A DNA stretch of 64,000 nt from Nostoc paludosum FACHB-159 (GCF_014698835.1 NZ_JACJTU010000015.1:62001-126000); one strand, 5' to 3'. Shown: positions 47,390-56,585, counted from the stretch's first letter. Program-made: numbers and translations. The notes: generated from the sequence alone by a model not told the origin.

Positions 47390-47492
47390 AGGACTTACCC
47401 ACTGAAATTTGAAATTTAGATCCCCCCCTAGTTCTCTTTGGACAGGGGGGAATTTCTAAAGCTCAGTTTGGGGATCTGAGTGTGTAAGTCCT
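47390..47492. repeat. MITE-like element C, ends AGGACTTAC
   Basis: 103 bp bounded by AGGACTTACCCAC and its near-complement GTGTGTAAGTCCT. The interior carries a second pairing (AGATCCCCCC with GGGGATCT). Same family of ends as elements A and B at 22.4 and 23.2 kb. It lies 30 bp after the protease stop. Confidence 0.6.
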
Positions 47493-47513
47493 GCTAATTA
47501 TATCAGCAATAAA

Positions 47514-47795
47514 ATGCCTTATGACACTAAAAATCGAATACAGACAGATAATTCTTGCCATCTGCCACAACTAAAAGAAGGAGACAGGGGTAATGCTGTC
47601 GAAACTCTACAACGCTTGTTGGTTTTCTACAAATATTTAACAGCTAAAGACGTGACAGGCAGATTTGATAGAGAAACTGCTTGCGCTGTCCAAAAATTCC
47701 AGCATGGTTTCCATCTATTACCCGACGGTATTGTGGGGCAAAAAACTTGGCACGCCCTCAATTATGCCTTTTTGAGCCTCGAACAACATTTTTAG
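47514..47795 (+). CDS. Small peptidoglycan-binding domain protein
   Basis: 93 residues, essentially one PG_binding_1 domain (about 18-85): LKEGDRGNAVETLQRLL, a TGRFDRETACAVQKFQ helix and LLPDGIVGQKTWHAL. There is no visible signal peptide, which is odd for a wall-binding protein; it may be exported by another route or act with a partner. The GT2 gene follows 19 bp downstream, so the two are likely co-transcribed. Confidence 0.85.
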   Translation: MPYDTKNRIQTDNSCHLPQLKEGDRGNAVETLQRLLVFYKYLTAKDVTGRFDRETACAVQKFQHGFHLLPDGIVGQKTWHALNYAFLSLEQHF

Positions 47796-47814
47796 CACTT
47801 AAAACAAAGATTCA

Positions 47815-48678
47815 ATGGTTAATTCTTCTAATTCGCCCTTGGTTTCGGTTGTCATGCCTGTTTATAACCGCGATCGCTATTTAGCAGTGGCGATCGAAAG
47901 CGTTCTCATCCAGACATACACCAATTTTGAACTGATAGTTTGGGACGACGGCTCAAGCGATCGCTCCTTAGAAATTGCCAATCGCTATGCTCAAAAAGAT
48001 TCGCGTATCCGGGTGATTGCAGCTCCTCATCAGGGATTTGCCGTTTCCTTGAAAAAGGCTTTTGCAGCAGCCAAAGGCACTTACATTGGACAACTCGATA
48101 GCGATGATGCTTTAGACTTCCGGGCTTTAGAACTGACAGTTCAAGTGCTGGAATCTCAATCACAAGTCGGAATGGTTTACACCAATTACTGGGATCTTAG
48201 CCCAGGTGGGCAAGTACAAGGCTTAGGAAATCGTTGTCAAATTCCTTACAGCAAAGACCGCTTGTTGATTGACTTTATGATTTTTCACTTCCGCCTGATG
48301 CGTCGCCGAGTATACGAGGAAGTTGGGGGCATTCGAGAAGCCTTTGATGGAATTGTGGATTACGACCTGTGTTTGCGCCTCTCGGAAATTACTGAGATTT
48401 GCCATCTCAATCAGCCTCTTTATTACTACCGTCGTCACCCCAATAACATTACCAGCACCCAACAGCTTGAGGTTGCACTATTATCTCAACGGGCAATCCA
48501 GGAAGCACTGGTGCGGCGGGGATTAAGCGATCGCTATCAACTGCGAGTAGAAGTGCAAGCCCGCTACTTCATCGATCAAAAGCTAACAGATGCTTGTGCA
48601 GCACCCACTACTTTGCAGCAGTCCGATTCTACACCTAATGAGGAGCGCGATCGCACTTTTTACTCTCATGCTGCCTAA
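47815..48678 (+). CDS. Family 2 glycosyltransferase
   Basis: 287 residues. GT-A fold: SVVMPVYNRDRYLAVAIESV, VWDDGSSDRS, the DxD-type GQLDSDDALD, and an acceptor motif with DYDLCLRLSE. No TM segment, so a cytoplasmic sugar transferase, probably for a surface glycan or a glycoprotein. The tail after about 255 is rich in Thr, Ser and Glu and ends RTFYSHAA. Placed between peptidoglycan-binding, protease and adhesin genes, it may glycosylate or build the sheath linked to them; that is inference. Confidence 0.9.
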   Translation: MVNSSNSPLVSVVMPVYNRDRYLAVAIESVLIQTYTNFELIVWDDGSSDRSLEIANRYAQKDSRIRVIAAPHQGFAVSLKKAFAAAKGTYIGQLDSDDALDFRALELTVQVLESQSQVGMVYTNYWDLSPGGQVQGLGNRCQIPYSKDRLLIDFMIFHFRLMRRRVYEEVGGIREAFDGIVDYDLCLRLSEITEICHLNQPLYYYRRHPNNITSTQQLEVALLSQRAIQEALVRRGLSDRYQLRVEVQARYFIDQKLTDACAAPTTLQQSDSTPNEERDRTFYSHAA

Positions 48679-48794
48679 ACCAGCTTTTGGTAATCATTAC
48701 CCTCTCAAGCCAGGGGTCGAACATCCCAACACCACTGTGGTCTCACTTGACCAACAGACCGATTAATTCATGGAGAACTTAGGAGATTTTTATC

Positions 48795-51700
48795 ATGGCA
48801 AATATTGTTGTAACCACCACCAATGACAACATAGACAGCGCCGACGGCGTTCTCTCGCTGCGTGAGGCGATTATTGAAGCGAATAATACTGTTGGCGATG
48901 ACAGTATTACCTTTGATGGCAATGTGTTTACCAACACCACGCCCAGCACCATTAGGCTCACCACCATGCTGCCAATCATCAACAGCAACATCTCGATTCA
49001 GGGCAATCCCAACAGCAATATCACCATCAGTGGCGATGCTAACAACAACGGGATTAATGACAACGGTGATGTCCGCCTGTTGTTTGTCAACCAGGGCATC
49101 GTTAGTATCTCTAACCTCAATTTGAGCAATGGACGAGGTAAAGGCGGTGATGGTGGTGGTCGCGCTGGTGGCGGTGGCGGTATGGGGGGTGCTTTATTTA
49201 TTAATGGCTTGTCTGATGGTAACTCAGTTCTAACTAGTGTGACGCTCAACAATATTGCTTTCAATAATAATTGGGCAGTTGGCGGCGTGCGCGGCGGCTT
49301 CAATAAAGACCTCAACGGCGGCGGCGGCGGCTTCGGCGGCAACGGCGGCAATGGTGAGGGTACTGGTGGCGGGGGCGGTGGCGGTTTCAGCGGCAACGGC
49401 GGCAACTACGGCGGCTTAGGCGTAGGGGGCGGCGGTGGCGGCGGCGGTTTCAGCGGCAACGGCGGCAATGGCCCTAGTCAGGGCTTTGGCGGCTTCGGCG
49501 GTAGCGGCAGTGGTACTATCTTTGGAGGTCTTCCTGCTGGCGGTGGCACTGGCGGCGGCGGCGGCATCGGTGGCGGCGGCGGTGGCGGCGGCAGGGAAGG
49601 CGGCAACGGTGGCACTGGCGGCGGCGGCGGCGGCAGCGGTGGCGGCTTTGGCGGCATTGGCGGCAATGGCGGCGACTTCGGCGGTGGCGGCGGCGGTGCT
49701 GGCTATGGCGATTCGTCTTTCGGTGGCAGTGGCGGCTTTGGCGGTGGCGGCGGCTTCGGCTCCGGCAGTGGCGGCAGCGGCGGCTTTGGCGGCGGTGGCG
49801 GCGGCAGCAGCAGAAGCTCCGGCTTCGGCGGCTTCGGCGGCGGCAACGGCAACACCGGTGGCGATGGTGCCGGCTTGGGTGGTGCCATCTTTATCCGCTC
49901 TGGCTCCCTCACCCTCAACAACACTAGCTTCACCAATAACTCTGCTACAGGCGGAACAGGAGGCAGCAATAGTCAAGGCATCGGTGGCGCCATCTTTGCG
50001 GTTACTCCCGACCTAGCAGCCGCCGCAGGTGTTACCACTGCTCCACAAGTCAATGCCACAGGCGACTTCACCTTTAATGGTAACAGTGCTACTAACAGTG
50101 ACCCCAACCTCTATGGCACAGTCAGCTTTACCGCAGCCAAGCTCTCTGGCAGAGTTTACTTTGACTCCAACAAAAACGGTATCCTTGACGGAAATGATCC
50201 GGGCTTTCCATTTCCAGCCGTTACTTTAACACTTTCTGCCACAAATACTGTTAACGGTTCTGTCAACTTAACCACCACAACAGATGGCACAGGAAGTTAC
50301 TCCTTCTCAAATTTAGCTCCAGGCACTTACACCTTGACTGAAACTCAACCCACTGGCTACGAGGACGGTCAAGAGACTGCCGGTTCCGCCTCAGGGACAG
50401 TAGTAGGTAATGATGTGATTAGCAATATTTCTTTGACAGCAGGTGCTAACGCCACAGGCTATAACTTTGGCGAACTAATACCTAATAATCCCGCTACCAT
50501 CACAGGCAACAATATAGTACAAATCTTTGAAGATGCGAGTAGTCCCGACCTGACAATTGCTCTCAACCTCACCGTTAATGATGTCGATTCAGGTGAAAAC
50601 AAATTTGGAAAGATTACCTCAATACTAGGAAATCTTGGTAGCCTAGAAGCAAATGCCACAGGCACAACCCTGACTTACACACTCAACAACAATATCATAC
50701 AGTCTCTAGGGGCAGGTCAAAGCAAAACCGAAAATTTTATTGTTTCCTCGTTTGATGGTACAGCTAGTAAAAACATCTCCGTCAATATTAATGGTGTTAA
50801 CGATACCGCCACCATCACAGGCACACCTACCACATCAGTCACCGAAGATACTAGCACGACCAATTTAACGGCAACGGGCAAACTCACCGTCAGTGACATA
50901 GATGCAGGTCAAAACCAATTTAATACCAGCGTCACCTCAGACAGCGGCAACTTAGGCAGCCTGAGTATTATGCCCACAGGAACTTACACTTACAACGTCG
51001 CCAACAGTGCGGTACAATTTATCAACACAGGTAAAACTAAAACTGAAACTTTCACAGTCAGTTCTGTTGACGGTACAGCTAGTCAAGTTATCACCATTAC
51101 CATTAATGGTGTCAACGATGCCCCAGTCGCAGGTGATGACACAGCCACTACTAATCAAAACACGCCTTTAACTGTGCTGGCGACTGACCTTTTAGCCAAC
51201 GACACCGATGTAGACAGTTCTACTTTAAGCATTACTAATGTCACTAACGCCGTTAACGGTACTGTAGCTGTCAATAACGGCAATGTCGTCTTTACCCCGA
51301 CTACAGATTTCACTGGCAATGCCAAATTTGATTATACCGTCAGCGATGGCAATGGCGGCACTGACACAGCAACAGTCAACCTCACCATCAAACAAGTCAA
51401 CTTCACAGGCACCCCAAATAAAGATCGGCTAACTGGCACAGCCGGCAATAACATCATCACCGGTTTAGCTGATAACGATACCCTCACAGGTAACGGTGGT
51501 CAAGACAAATTCATCTTTCGTGCTGGCGATGGCAATGACATCATCACTGATTTTGGTGGGGTAGGCAAAGGTTCAAATCCATCAGCAACAGCGATCGCTC
51601 AAGTTGACACACTACAATTTACAGGTGCGGGATTAACTGCTAAAAATCTGCAACTGACTCAAAATAGCTCAAATTTAGAAGTGACTTTTGATAACGTTGC

Positions 51701-52454
51701 CAATACCAAAGTCACGCTGCAAAACTTCCAATTAGAAAACCTGGATAATCTGCCAGCATCCGGGACACAGCCAATCATTGGCAACATTCTCTTTGATGGA
51801 CAAACAACCCTCAGCGACAGCTTTGATGTCTTCGATGCCAATTGGAATAATACCAGCATTTTGCAAAAAAACACGGTGACATTCCTCAATGATTTGAATA
51901 ACAACACCGTAGGTTTTGACAACTCTAATGATGTAATTAATGCTCAAGGTGGTAATGACAAAATCGATGGTAAAAGCGGTAACGACCTGTTAAGAGGAGG
52001 TACTGGCAATGATAGCCTGACTGGTGGTGCTGGTAATGATACTCTTGTGGGCGGTGCTGGTAATGACGTACTTACGGGTGGCACTAATGCCGACTTTTTT
52101 GTTTACAACACTGACGCTACCTTTACTAGTTCTGCTGTTGGTAAAGATACTATTACTGATTTCCAAAAATCTCAGGGTGACAAGATTGTTTTGGATAAAA
52201 CCACCTTTGCGATTTCTTCTGTTGCTGGAAATGGTTTTAGTAATCCCAGTGATTTTAAGAGTATTGGTTTTGACTTATTCAATCTAACAATTTTAGAGGG
52301 CATTAGTAGTGCCAAGATTGTCTACGATGCTGTCAATGGGCGACTGTTCTACAACGAAAATGGCAGTGCGCCTGGTTTCGGCAGTGGTGGTCAATTTGCA
52401 ACTCTTACTGGTACGCCAAATCTCTCGGCTTCTGATTTTATTATCCAGTCCTAA
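48795..52454 (+). CDS. Large secreted Gly-rich/cadherin-like/RTX adhesin
   Basis: 1219 residues. In order: a parallel beta-helix start with the CSLREA-type signature SLREAIIEAN, a Gly-rich region (about 113-370; runs of GGGG/GGNGG with Phe and Ser), a beta-helix continuation, an SdrD_B-type domain (GRVYFDSNKNGILDGNDPG, about 449-558), three VCBS/cadherin-like repeats (about 570-870, each ending VNDxP or similar), RTX repeats (GNDTLTGNGG, GNDSLTGGAGNDTLVGGAGN) and a C-terminal domain with DKTTF and LFYNENGSA shared with the metalloprotease. No Sec signal peptide; type I secretion is likely. Local GC is raised by GGC codons. Probably a matrix or adhesion protein. Confidence 0.88.
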   Translation: MANIVVTTTNDNIDSADGVLSLREAIIEANNTVGDDSITFDGNVFTNTTPSTIRLTTMLPIINSNISIQGNPNSNITISGDANNNGINDNGDVRLLFVNQGIVSISNLNLSNGRGKGGDGGGRAGGGGGMGGALFINGLSDGNSVLTSVTLNNIAFNNNWAVGGVRGGFNKDLNGGGGGFGGNGGNGEGTGGGGGGGFSGNGGNYGGLGVGGGGGGGGFSGNGGNGPSQGFGGFGGSGSGTIFGGLPAGGGTGGGGGIGGGGGGGGREGGNGGTGGGGGGSGGGFGGIGGNGGDFGGGGGGAGYGDSSFGGSGGFGGGGGFGSGSGGSGGFGGGGGGSSRSSGFGGFGGGNGNTGGDGAGLGGAIFIRSGSLTLNNTSFTNNSATGGTGGSNSQGIGGAIFAVTPDLAAAAGVTTAPQVNATGDFTFNGNSATNSDPNLYGTVSFTAAKLSGRVYFDSNKNGILDGNDPGFPFPAVTLTLSATNTVNGSVNLTTTTDGTGSYSFSNLAPGTYTLTETQPTGYEDGQETAGSASGTVVGNDVISNISLTAGANATGYNFGELIPNNPATITGNNIVQIFEDASSPDLTIALNLTVNDVDSGENKFGKITSILGNLGSLEANATGTTLTYTLNNNIIQSLGAGQSKTENFIVSSFDGTASKNISVNINGVNDTATITGTPTTSVTEDTSTTNLTATGKLTVSDIDAGQNQFNTSVTSDSGNLGSLSIMPTGTYTYNVANSAVQFINTGKTKTETFTVSSVDGTASQVITITINGVNDAPVAGDDTATTNQNTPLTVLATDLLANDTDVDSSTLSITNVTNAVNGTVAVNNGNVVFTPTTDFTGNAKFDYTVSDGNGGTDTATVNLTIKQVNFTGTPNKDRLTGTAGNNIITGLADNDTLTGNGGQDKFIFRAGDGNDIITDFGGVGKGSNPSATAIAQVDTLQFTGAGLTAKNLQLTQNSSNLEVTFDNVANTKVTLQNFQLENLDNLPASGTQPIIGNILFDGQTTLSDSFDVFDANWNNTSILQKNTVTFLNDLNNNTVGFDNSNDVINAQGGNDKIDGKSGNDLLRGGTGNDSLTGGAGNDTLVGGAGNDVLTGGTNADFFVYNTDATFTSSAVGKDTITDFQKSQGDKIVLDKTTFAISSVAGNGFSNPSDFKSIGFDLFNLTILEGISSAKIVYDAVNGRLFYNENGSAPGFGSGGQFATLTGTPNLSASDFIIQS
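49300..49870. repeat. GGC-rich codon repeat tract within the adhesin gene
   Basis: About 570 bp dominated by GGC/GGT codons, encoding irregular GGxGG repeats. Opposite and shifted frames give long Ala-rich or Pro-rich shadows without features of real genes. Confidence 0.85.
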
Positions 52455-52486
52455 TTCCTGAAGAAGATGAAACTTCAGGCTCAAAG

Positions 52487-52523
52487 TTCCAAACTCCGAG
52501 TTCCGAACTCCAAACTCGGAGTT
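52487..52523 (+). terminator. Hairpin after the adhesin gene
   Basis: AACTCCGAG pairs with CTCGGAGTT across a 14-nt loop, about 35 bp after the adhesin stop. No strong U-tract; a likely weak terminator. Confidence 0.45.
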
Positions 52524-52553
52524 GAAAACACTGGCTTCCGAGTTTAGCACCAA

Positions 52554-52675
52554 CTACTAGTCCACCACACTAACAATGATTGGGTGAATAAGTTCGTAGT
52601 AAGGACTTTAGTCCTTGATTTGAGCGCTCAGGCGCTCACTACAAACCAAGCATTGTTGACTTGGCGGACTACTAG
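52554..52675. repeat. Nested inverted-repeat element between RTX genes
   Basis: Outer arms CTACTAGTCC... (52554-52579) and ...GGACTACTAG (52651-52675) are imperfect inverted repeats. Inside lies a 47-bp unit (52596-52642) with ends GTAGT/ACTAC and two small hairpins, AAGGACTTTAGTCCTT and GAGCGCTCAGGCGCTC, a repeat frequent in Nostoc-type genomes. Confidence 0.6.
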
Positions 52676-52720
52676 CTCAAATATCGCTGACTAATTTACA
52701 CAACTAATAAGGAGAAACTC

Positions 52721-53578
52721 ATGGCAAACTTTGAAGGCACTTTCGGCAATGATGTTTTCACAGGCACAATCGATTCAGAGATATTGAATGGTAATGCTGG
52801 CGATGACTACCTTCAAGCAGGAGCCGGAAATGATACTATCAGCGGCGGCTCAGGTTTTAAAGACTTGCTATTCGGCGAGGATGGCAATGATATAATTACT
52901 GACTCAGATGGTATTTTAGGGGCGCATGGTGGTGCAGGTAATGACACAATTACTGTGACTTTTGCCGCAAATTGGGATAACGATAGCAATCCTAGTAATG
53001 CCCCGCGTTCTGATGGCAAGATTACAGGGGGCTATGGAGACGACATTATAACCGTCACCATGAATAACAGTAACTTCTTCCTGAATCTCAAGGGAGATGA
53101 ACCTGCTAGTAATACGCCCCAAGATGGCAATGATACCGTCACTCTCTTAGGCACTTATGCAAATGCAGTTATTGACTTAGGTGGCGGAAACGATACCTTG
53201 AATGGTGGCGCAGGTTCTGACAATATCAGTGGCGGTAATGACAACGATCTGCTTTTGGGTGGGGGCGGCATCGACCAACTTGCCGGTCAAAATGGCAATG
53301 ATACCCTTAGAGGCGGTACTGGTAACGATAACTTAATTGGCGGTGCTGGGAATGATGTTTTTGTACTAGCTGCTACAGAAGGCAGAGATACAATTAGCGA
53401 TTTTACGGATACTCAAGACCAACTTGGTTTAGCAGGGGGATTAACTTTCGGGCAACTGAGTATCACTGCTGTTGGTACTGATACCCAAATCGCGATCGCC
53501 ACTACCAATGAAGTGCTAGCAATTCTCACTGGAATCAATCCGATCGCAATTAACGCCGGTGATTTTATCAGCGTTTAG
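52721..53578 (+). CDS. Small RTX calcium-binding protein
   Basis: 285 residues, almost entirely RTX: GNDVFTGTIDSEILNGNAGDD at the start region and later GGGNDTLNGGAG, GGTGNDNLIGGAGNDVF. The C-terminal 70 residues (GRDTISDFTDTQDQLGL, then NPIAINAGDFISV) are a common RTX-terminal domain, different from the one in the metalloprotease and adhesin. Good ribosome-binding site AAGGAG before the ATG. No signal peptide; type I secretion likely. Function beyond calcium binding is unknown. Convergent with prmC. Confidence 0.88.
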   Translation: MANFEGTFGNDVFTGTIDSEILNGNAGDDYLQAGAGNDTISGGSGFKDLLFGEDGNDIITDSDGILGAHGGAGNDTITVTFAANWDNDSNPSNAPRSDGKITGGYGDDIITVTMNNSNFFLNLKGDEPASNTPQDGNDTVTLLGTYANAVIDLGGGNDTLNGGAGSDNISGGNDNDLLLGGGGIDQLAGQNGNDTLRGGTGNDNLIGGAGNDVFVLAATEGRDTISDFTDTQDQLGLAGGLTFGQLSITAVGTDTQIAIATTNEVLAILTGINPIAINAGDFISV

Positions 53579-53618
53579 CCAGTAGTGGTTGGGGCGGGAC
53601 TGCTGAATACAGCAGAAT

Positions 53619-54509
53619 TCAGAATTTATAAGCTAAGGCGAAGCGTTCAATTCCAGCTAAGTCAGCGTGAATTTGAATTTTGCAATAGCTTCCTTGATTT
53701 TCTAAAAGTTCTCGCACTGTATCTGCCTGTCCCGCCATCATCTCAATCAGCCAGACACCACCAGATTGCAAATAGCTAGGAGAAATATCTATCAAATGGC
53801 GGACGCAATCTAAGCCGTCAGCACCACCATCCAAAGCTAGATGTGGTTCGTGGTTGAATACTTCTGGTTGCAAACTAGGTAAGGTACTGGTGGGTATGTA
53901 AGGGGGATTCGACACCATACCACTGAACTGACCTTTGAGGAATGTCAGTGGCTCCCACCAGGAACCTTGATAAAATCGAATGCGGTCAGCCAGACCTAAA
54001 TTATTGGCGTTGGTTTGAGCGATCGCCAATGCTTCAACACTGTAATCAACAGCATGAATTGTTGCGTTTGGCAAGGCATCTGCTAGTCCGATGGCGATCG
54101 CTCCACTGCCGGTACCCAAGTCCGCCCAGTGTCCCGAAGTATTACCACCAGCAGCTACAGCCAAATCAATTAAGCACTCTGTTTCTGGTCGGGGAATCAA
54201 AACCGCATTCGATACGGCGATTTTAAACTGACGCCAAGGTGTAGCTTTGGCAATATACTGCACTGGCAAACGTTCATTTAATCGCCTCTGCCACAACCGA
54301 TCTAACTCTTCCAGAGGCAATTGCATCTGAATTTGCGGCCAATTTTTAAAAGACTCCAAACGAAGTGCCAAACGGTCTAAACCAGCTACTTCTTGGAGTA
54401 ACCAATCTACTTCTGTTGGTGGGACATCAGTGGCGCAAGCTGCTTGAGTTGCTGCATTCCGCCACTGCCAAAGTTCTAAACCAGAAACTATCAGATGTTT
54501 CTCCCCCAT
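53619..54509 (-). CDS. prmC: Release factor glutamine methyltransferase
   Basis: 296 residues. Methylates the Gln of the GGQ motif in RF1/RF2. N-terminal helical domain (LWQWRNAATQAACATDVPP), SAM-binding motif WADLGTGSGAIAIGLA and the catalytic MVSNPPYIPTS. The length and motifs are typical of PrmC/HemK. It lies 25 bp after the Tic22-like gene on the same strand, so they are probably one operon. Confidence 0.94.
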   Translation of the reverse strand: MGEKHLIVSGLELWQWRNAATQAACATDVPPTEVDWLLQEVAGLDRLALRLESFKNWPQIQMQLPLEELDRLWQRRLNERLPVQYIAKATPWRQFKIAVSNAVLIPRPETECLIDLAVAAGGNTSGHWADLGTGSGAIAIGLADALPNATIHAVDYSVEALAIAQTNANNLGLADRIRFYQGSWWEPLTFLKGQFSGMVSNPPYIPTSTLPSLQPEVFNHEPHLALDGGADGLDCVRHLIDISPSYLQSGGVWLIEMMAGQADTVRELLENQGSYCKIQIHADLAGIERFALAYKF

Positions 54510-54534
54510 GCCTCAACCTTGGAGAGCAAATCGG

Positions 54535-55353
54535 TTATTTTTTCGGAGCGGGTGCAGCAGCAGGCTTAGCAGCAGGTGACTGATTCGGCGCAAGCGATCG
54601 AATAAAATTGATAGATTCCCGCGATGGATATAAAACAATTTTATTAATACTGGGATCGTTGCTAGTATTGAGAGCTTCCATCACACCGTATAAATCCACT
54701 ACCTGAATTTCAGTGTTTTCTGCTTCCTTGGGCACGGCTTTTTTAAATTCATCTAACAGAGCCACTGCTTGTTCTTTTTCAAAAAAGAAAGGAATGTAGC
54801 GTTCGTTGCCTTTTGCCACAGGAATAGTCAGATAGCTATTATCTTTTTTAAATTTGGGCACAAACAAGGGAATACCATTGAATTGCTCAACTTTTTTACC
54901 ATTTGCGTTCAGCATACTTGTTGCTGACGCTACCTGTGCTTGGGTCGGGACTAAAGTATAAATTACTGAGTCTGACTTCTTTTTGCTTTCTAGGACTATT
55001 TTATAGTAGTCTGCCAAAGACAAAGGTCTTACTTGTAGAGTGCTTGCAAGTTGAGGATTTTCTTTTTTCAGCCGATTATCAAGGAATTTTTGAGCATCTT
55101 GCTTGCTAATAAAAAATCCCACTTGAGAGACGGTCTTAGATTGGTTATTCCTTGAAAGAACTACGAATTCACCTTTAGGATTTGTGAGGGTGAATACGGG
55201 TACTTCCTGTAGCTTTTTCACTACCTGATCTTGTGGTAAAGCTACCGCCTCTAGATTACCTAGCCCTGGTAGATTACCTATTCCTGAAAGTCCTCCTAAA
55301 AAGACACTCCCAGCTATACCTAATGTCGCGCCCCAACGAACCAATGATTTCAT
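54535..55353 (-). CDS. Tic22 family protein
   Basis: 272 residues from the ATG at 55353 preceded by GAGGAG; a longer frame to 55416 lacks a ribosome-binding site. A signal peptide (WGATLGIAGSVFLGGLSG) leads to a Tic22-like domain (VPVFTLTNPKGEFVVLSR, GVGFFISKQDAQKFL-like, GIPLFVPKFKKDNSYL, ADYYKIVLESKKKSD), and a Pro/Ala-rich tail ends in PAPKK. In Anabaena the Tic22 homologue is an essential periplasm/lumen protein involved in outer membrane biogenesis. It is upstream of prmC. Confidence 0.9.
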   Translation of the reverse strand: MKSLVRWGATLGIAGSVFLGGLSGIGNLPGLGNLEAVALPQDQVVKKLQEVPVFTLTNPKGEFVVLSRNNQSKTVSQVGFFISKQDAQKFLDNRLKKENPQLASTLQVRPLSLADYYKIVLESKKKSDSVIYTLVPTQAQVASATSMLNANGKKVEQFNGIPLFVPKFKKDNSYLTIPVAKGNERYIPFFFEKEQAVALLDEFKKAVPKEAENTEIQVVDLYGVMEALNTSNDPSINKIVLYPSRESINFIRSLAPNQSPAAKPAAAPAPKK

Positions 55354-56158
55354 GACTGCTCCTCGCATCAATAAGACAATTAAGTTAAACAAATGGTTGG
55401 ATTTGGACAGCACCAACTAGCTTCAGTTATATAGCAATCTATTTTAGTTGTGAAAATTTATTTGTAAATAACTCATGATGTCAATTGACTGTTAAAAGTC
55501 AACGATCGAAGTAAAATAATCCCAACTATTTAAGATTGTTATGATATCGCCTTTACCAATAGACTGTGCTAAAGTTGTGTTTTTGTCAATTTTACTTTGC
55601 TGTCCGCTGCTAAATTCTGTAGATGTCTATTTTTTTTGGCTTGTCGAACAGTGAAAAGTCTCTTTGACCCTGAAAATAATAAATGCCATTTTATTGACTT
55701 TCTCTAATATTCGGTGACGGCATGAGTTTATCAATCGTTCCATCTAACCATAACTAAATATCTTCTTAAATTTATACAAAGTACAGTATCATGAGTACCT
55801 TATTTATCAAAGACGAAATTTAGCTAACATCGTTCAAAAGCTAGTTCAAGACCAAAAGAACCAAATTAATTTTCTGCGTAAAAATATGCAATTTTATTGC
55901 ACATCTTAGCAACAAAGCTTTAGCCTATTTACGCTAAATTGCAGAAATTTTTGAGAGATTTTCTGGATTTATTTAATTGTTGAGACAAAAAACCTTAACA
56001 AATATAGATATCCGGTGAAATCAATTCTGGTTTACCCGAAATCCTTGTACAGACGTAGCAGTGCTACGTCTGTATACGCGTGTGTGGGGATTGGCTAACA
56101 AACAGTTTTGGTTGGCGATCGCAATGTTAGTAAACTTGGATTTTTTCATTTGGAATAC
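55354..56158. other. 800-bp gene-poor spacer
   Basis: AT-rich, contains the palindrome listed at 56048-56074. No gene recognised; the promoter of the Tic22 gene must lie at its left edge. Confidence 0.45.
56048..56074. repeat. Perfect 13-bp-arm palindrome (TACAGACGTAGCA)
   Basis: TACAGACGTAGCA and its exact complement around one central base. Same family as 19997-20025. Confidence 0.8.
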
Positions 56159-56198
56159 TAATAAAACCCAAATTTGTCGATAAATATGGGTTTTATTA
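56159..56198 (-). terminator. Terminator of tRNA-Pro
   Basis: TAATAAAACCCA (56159-56170) pairs with TGGGTTTTATTA (56187-56198). Placed 17 bp downstream of the minus-strand tRNA-Pro; the 3' arm read from that strand is U-rich. Confidence 0.7.
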
Positions 56199-56214
56199 AT
56201 ATGTCTTAACAAAA

Positions 56215-56288
56215 TCGGGATGACAGGATTTGAACCTGCGGCATCCTGCTCCCAAAGCAGGCGCGCTACCAAGCTGCGCTACATCCCG
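56215..56288 (-). tRNA. tRNA-Pro (UGG)
   Basis: Reverse complement: acceptor CGGGATG/CATCCCG, D-arm AGCGCAGCTTGGTAGCGC, anticodon stem CCTGC/GCAGG around TTTGGGA (anticodon TGG), T-arm GGTTCAAATCC. 74 nt, discriminator A, CCA not encoded. Confidence 0.96.
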
Positions 56289-56585
56289 GCTATACCTACT
56301 TTTTAACCTTGGGTTATGACTTGTTAGGTAAGCCATCGCCCTTTCGCAAAAGCATTAAAAAAATTATATCACATAATACCGTTGATGCATAATTTTCTTT
56401 CTTCCCTGTAAAGACCAGATAGATAACCTCTTTAAACTAATAAAGGTTTTTGTGCCGACTGAGTTTTACAAGACATAATATTTGCCTGTTTGTCGGCTTA
56501 ACCTTCCCAAACCATATTAAAACAATAGATCTTTACTAGAGTACCTGATTTTATTGTGCAAATCGGGTTTTATTTGAATCAACTG

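Noticed and set aside
49416..50016. Long Ala-rich and Pro-rich frames across the Gly-rich adhesin region
   Set aside because: They follow from GGC-rich codon bias in the real frame and have no other protein features.
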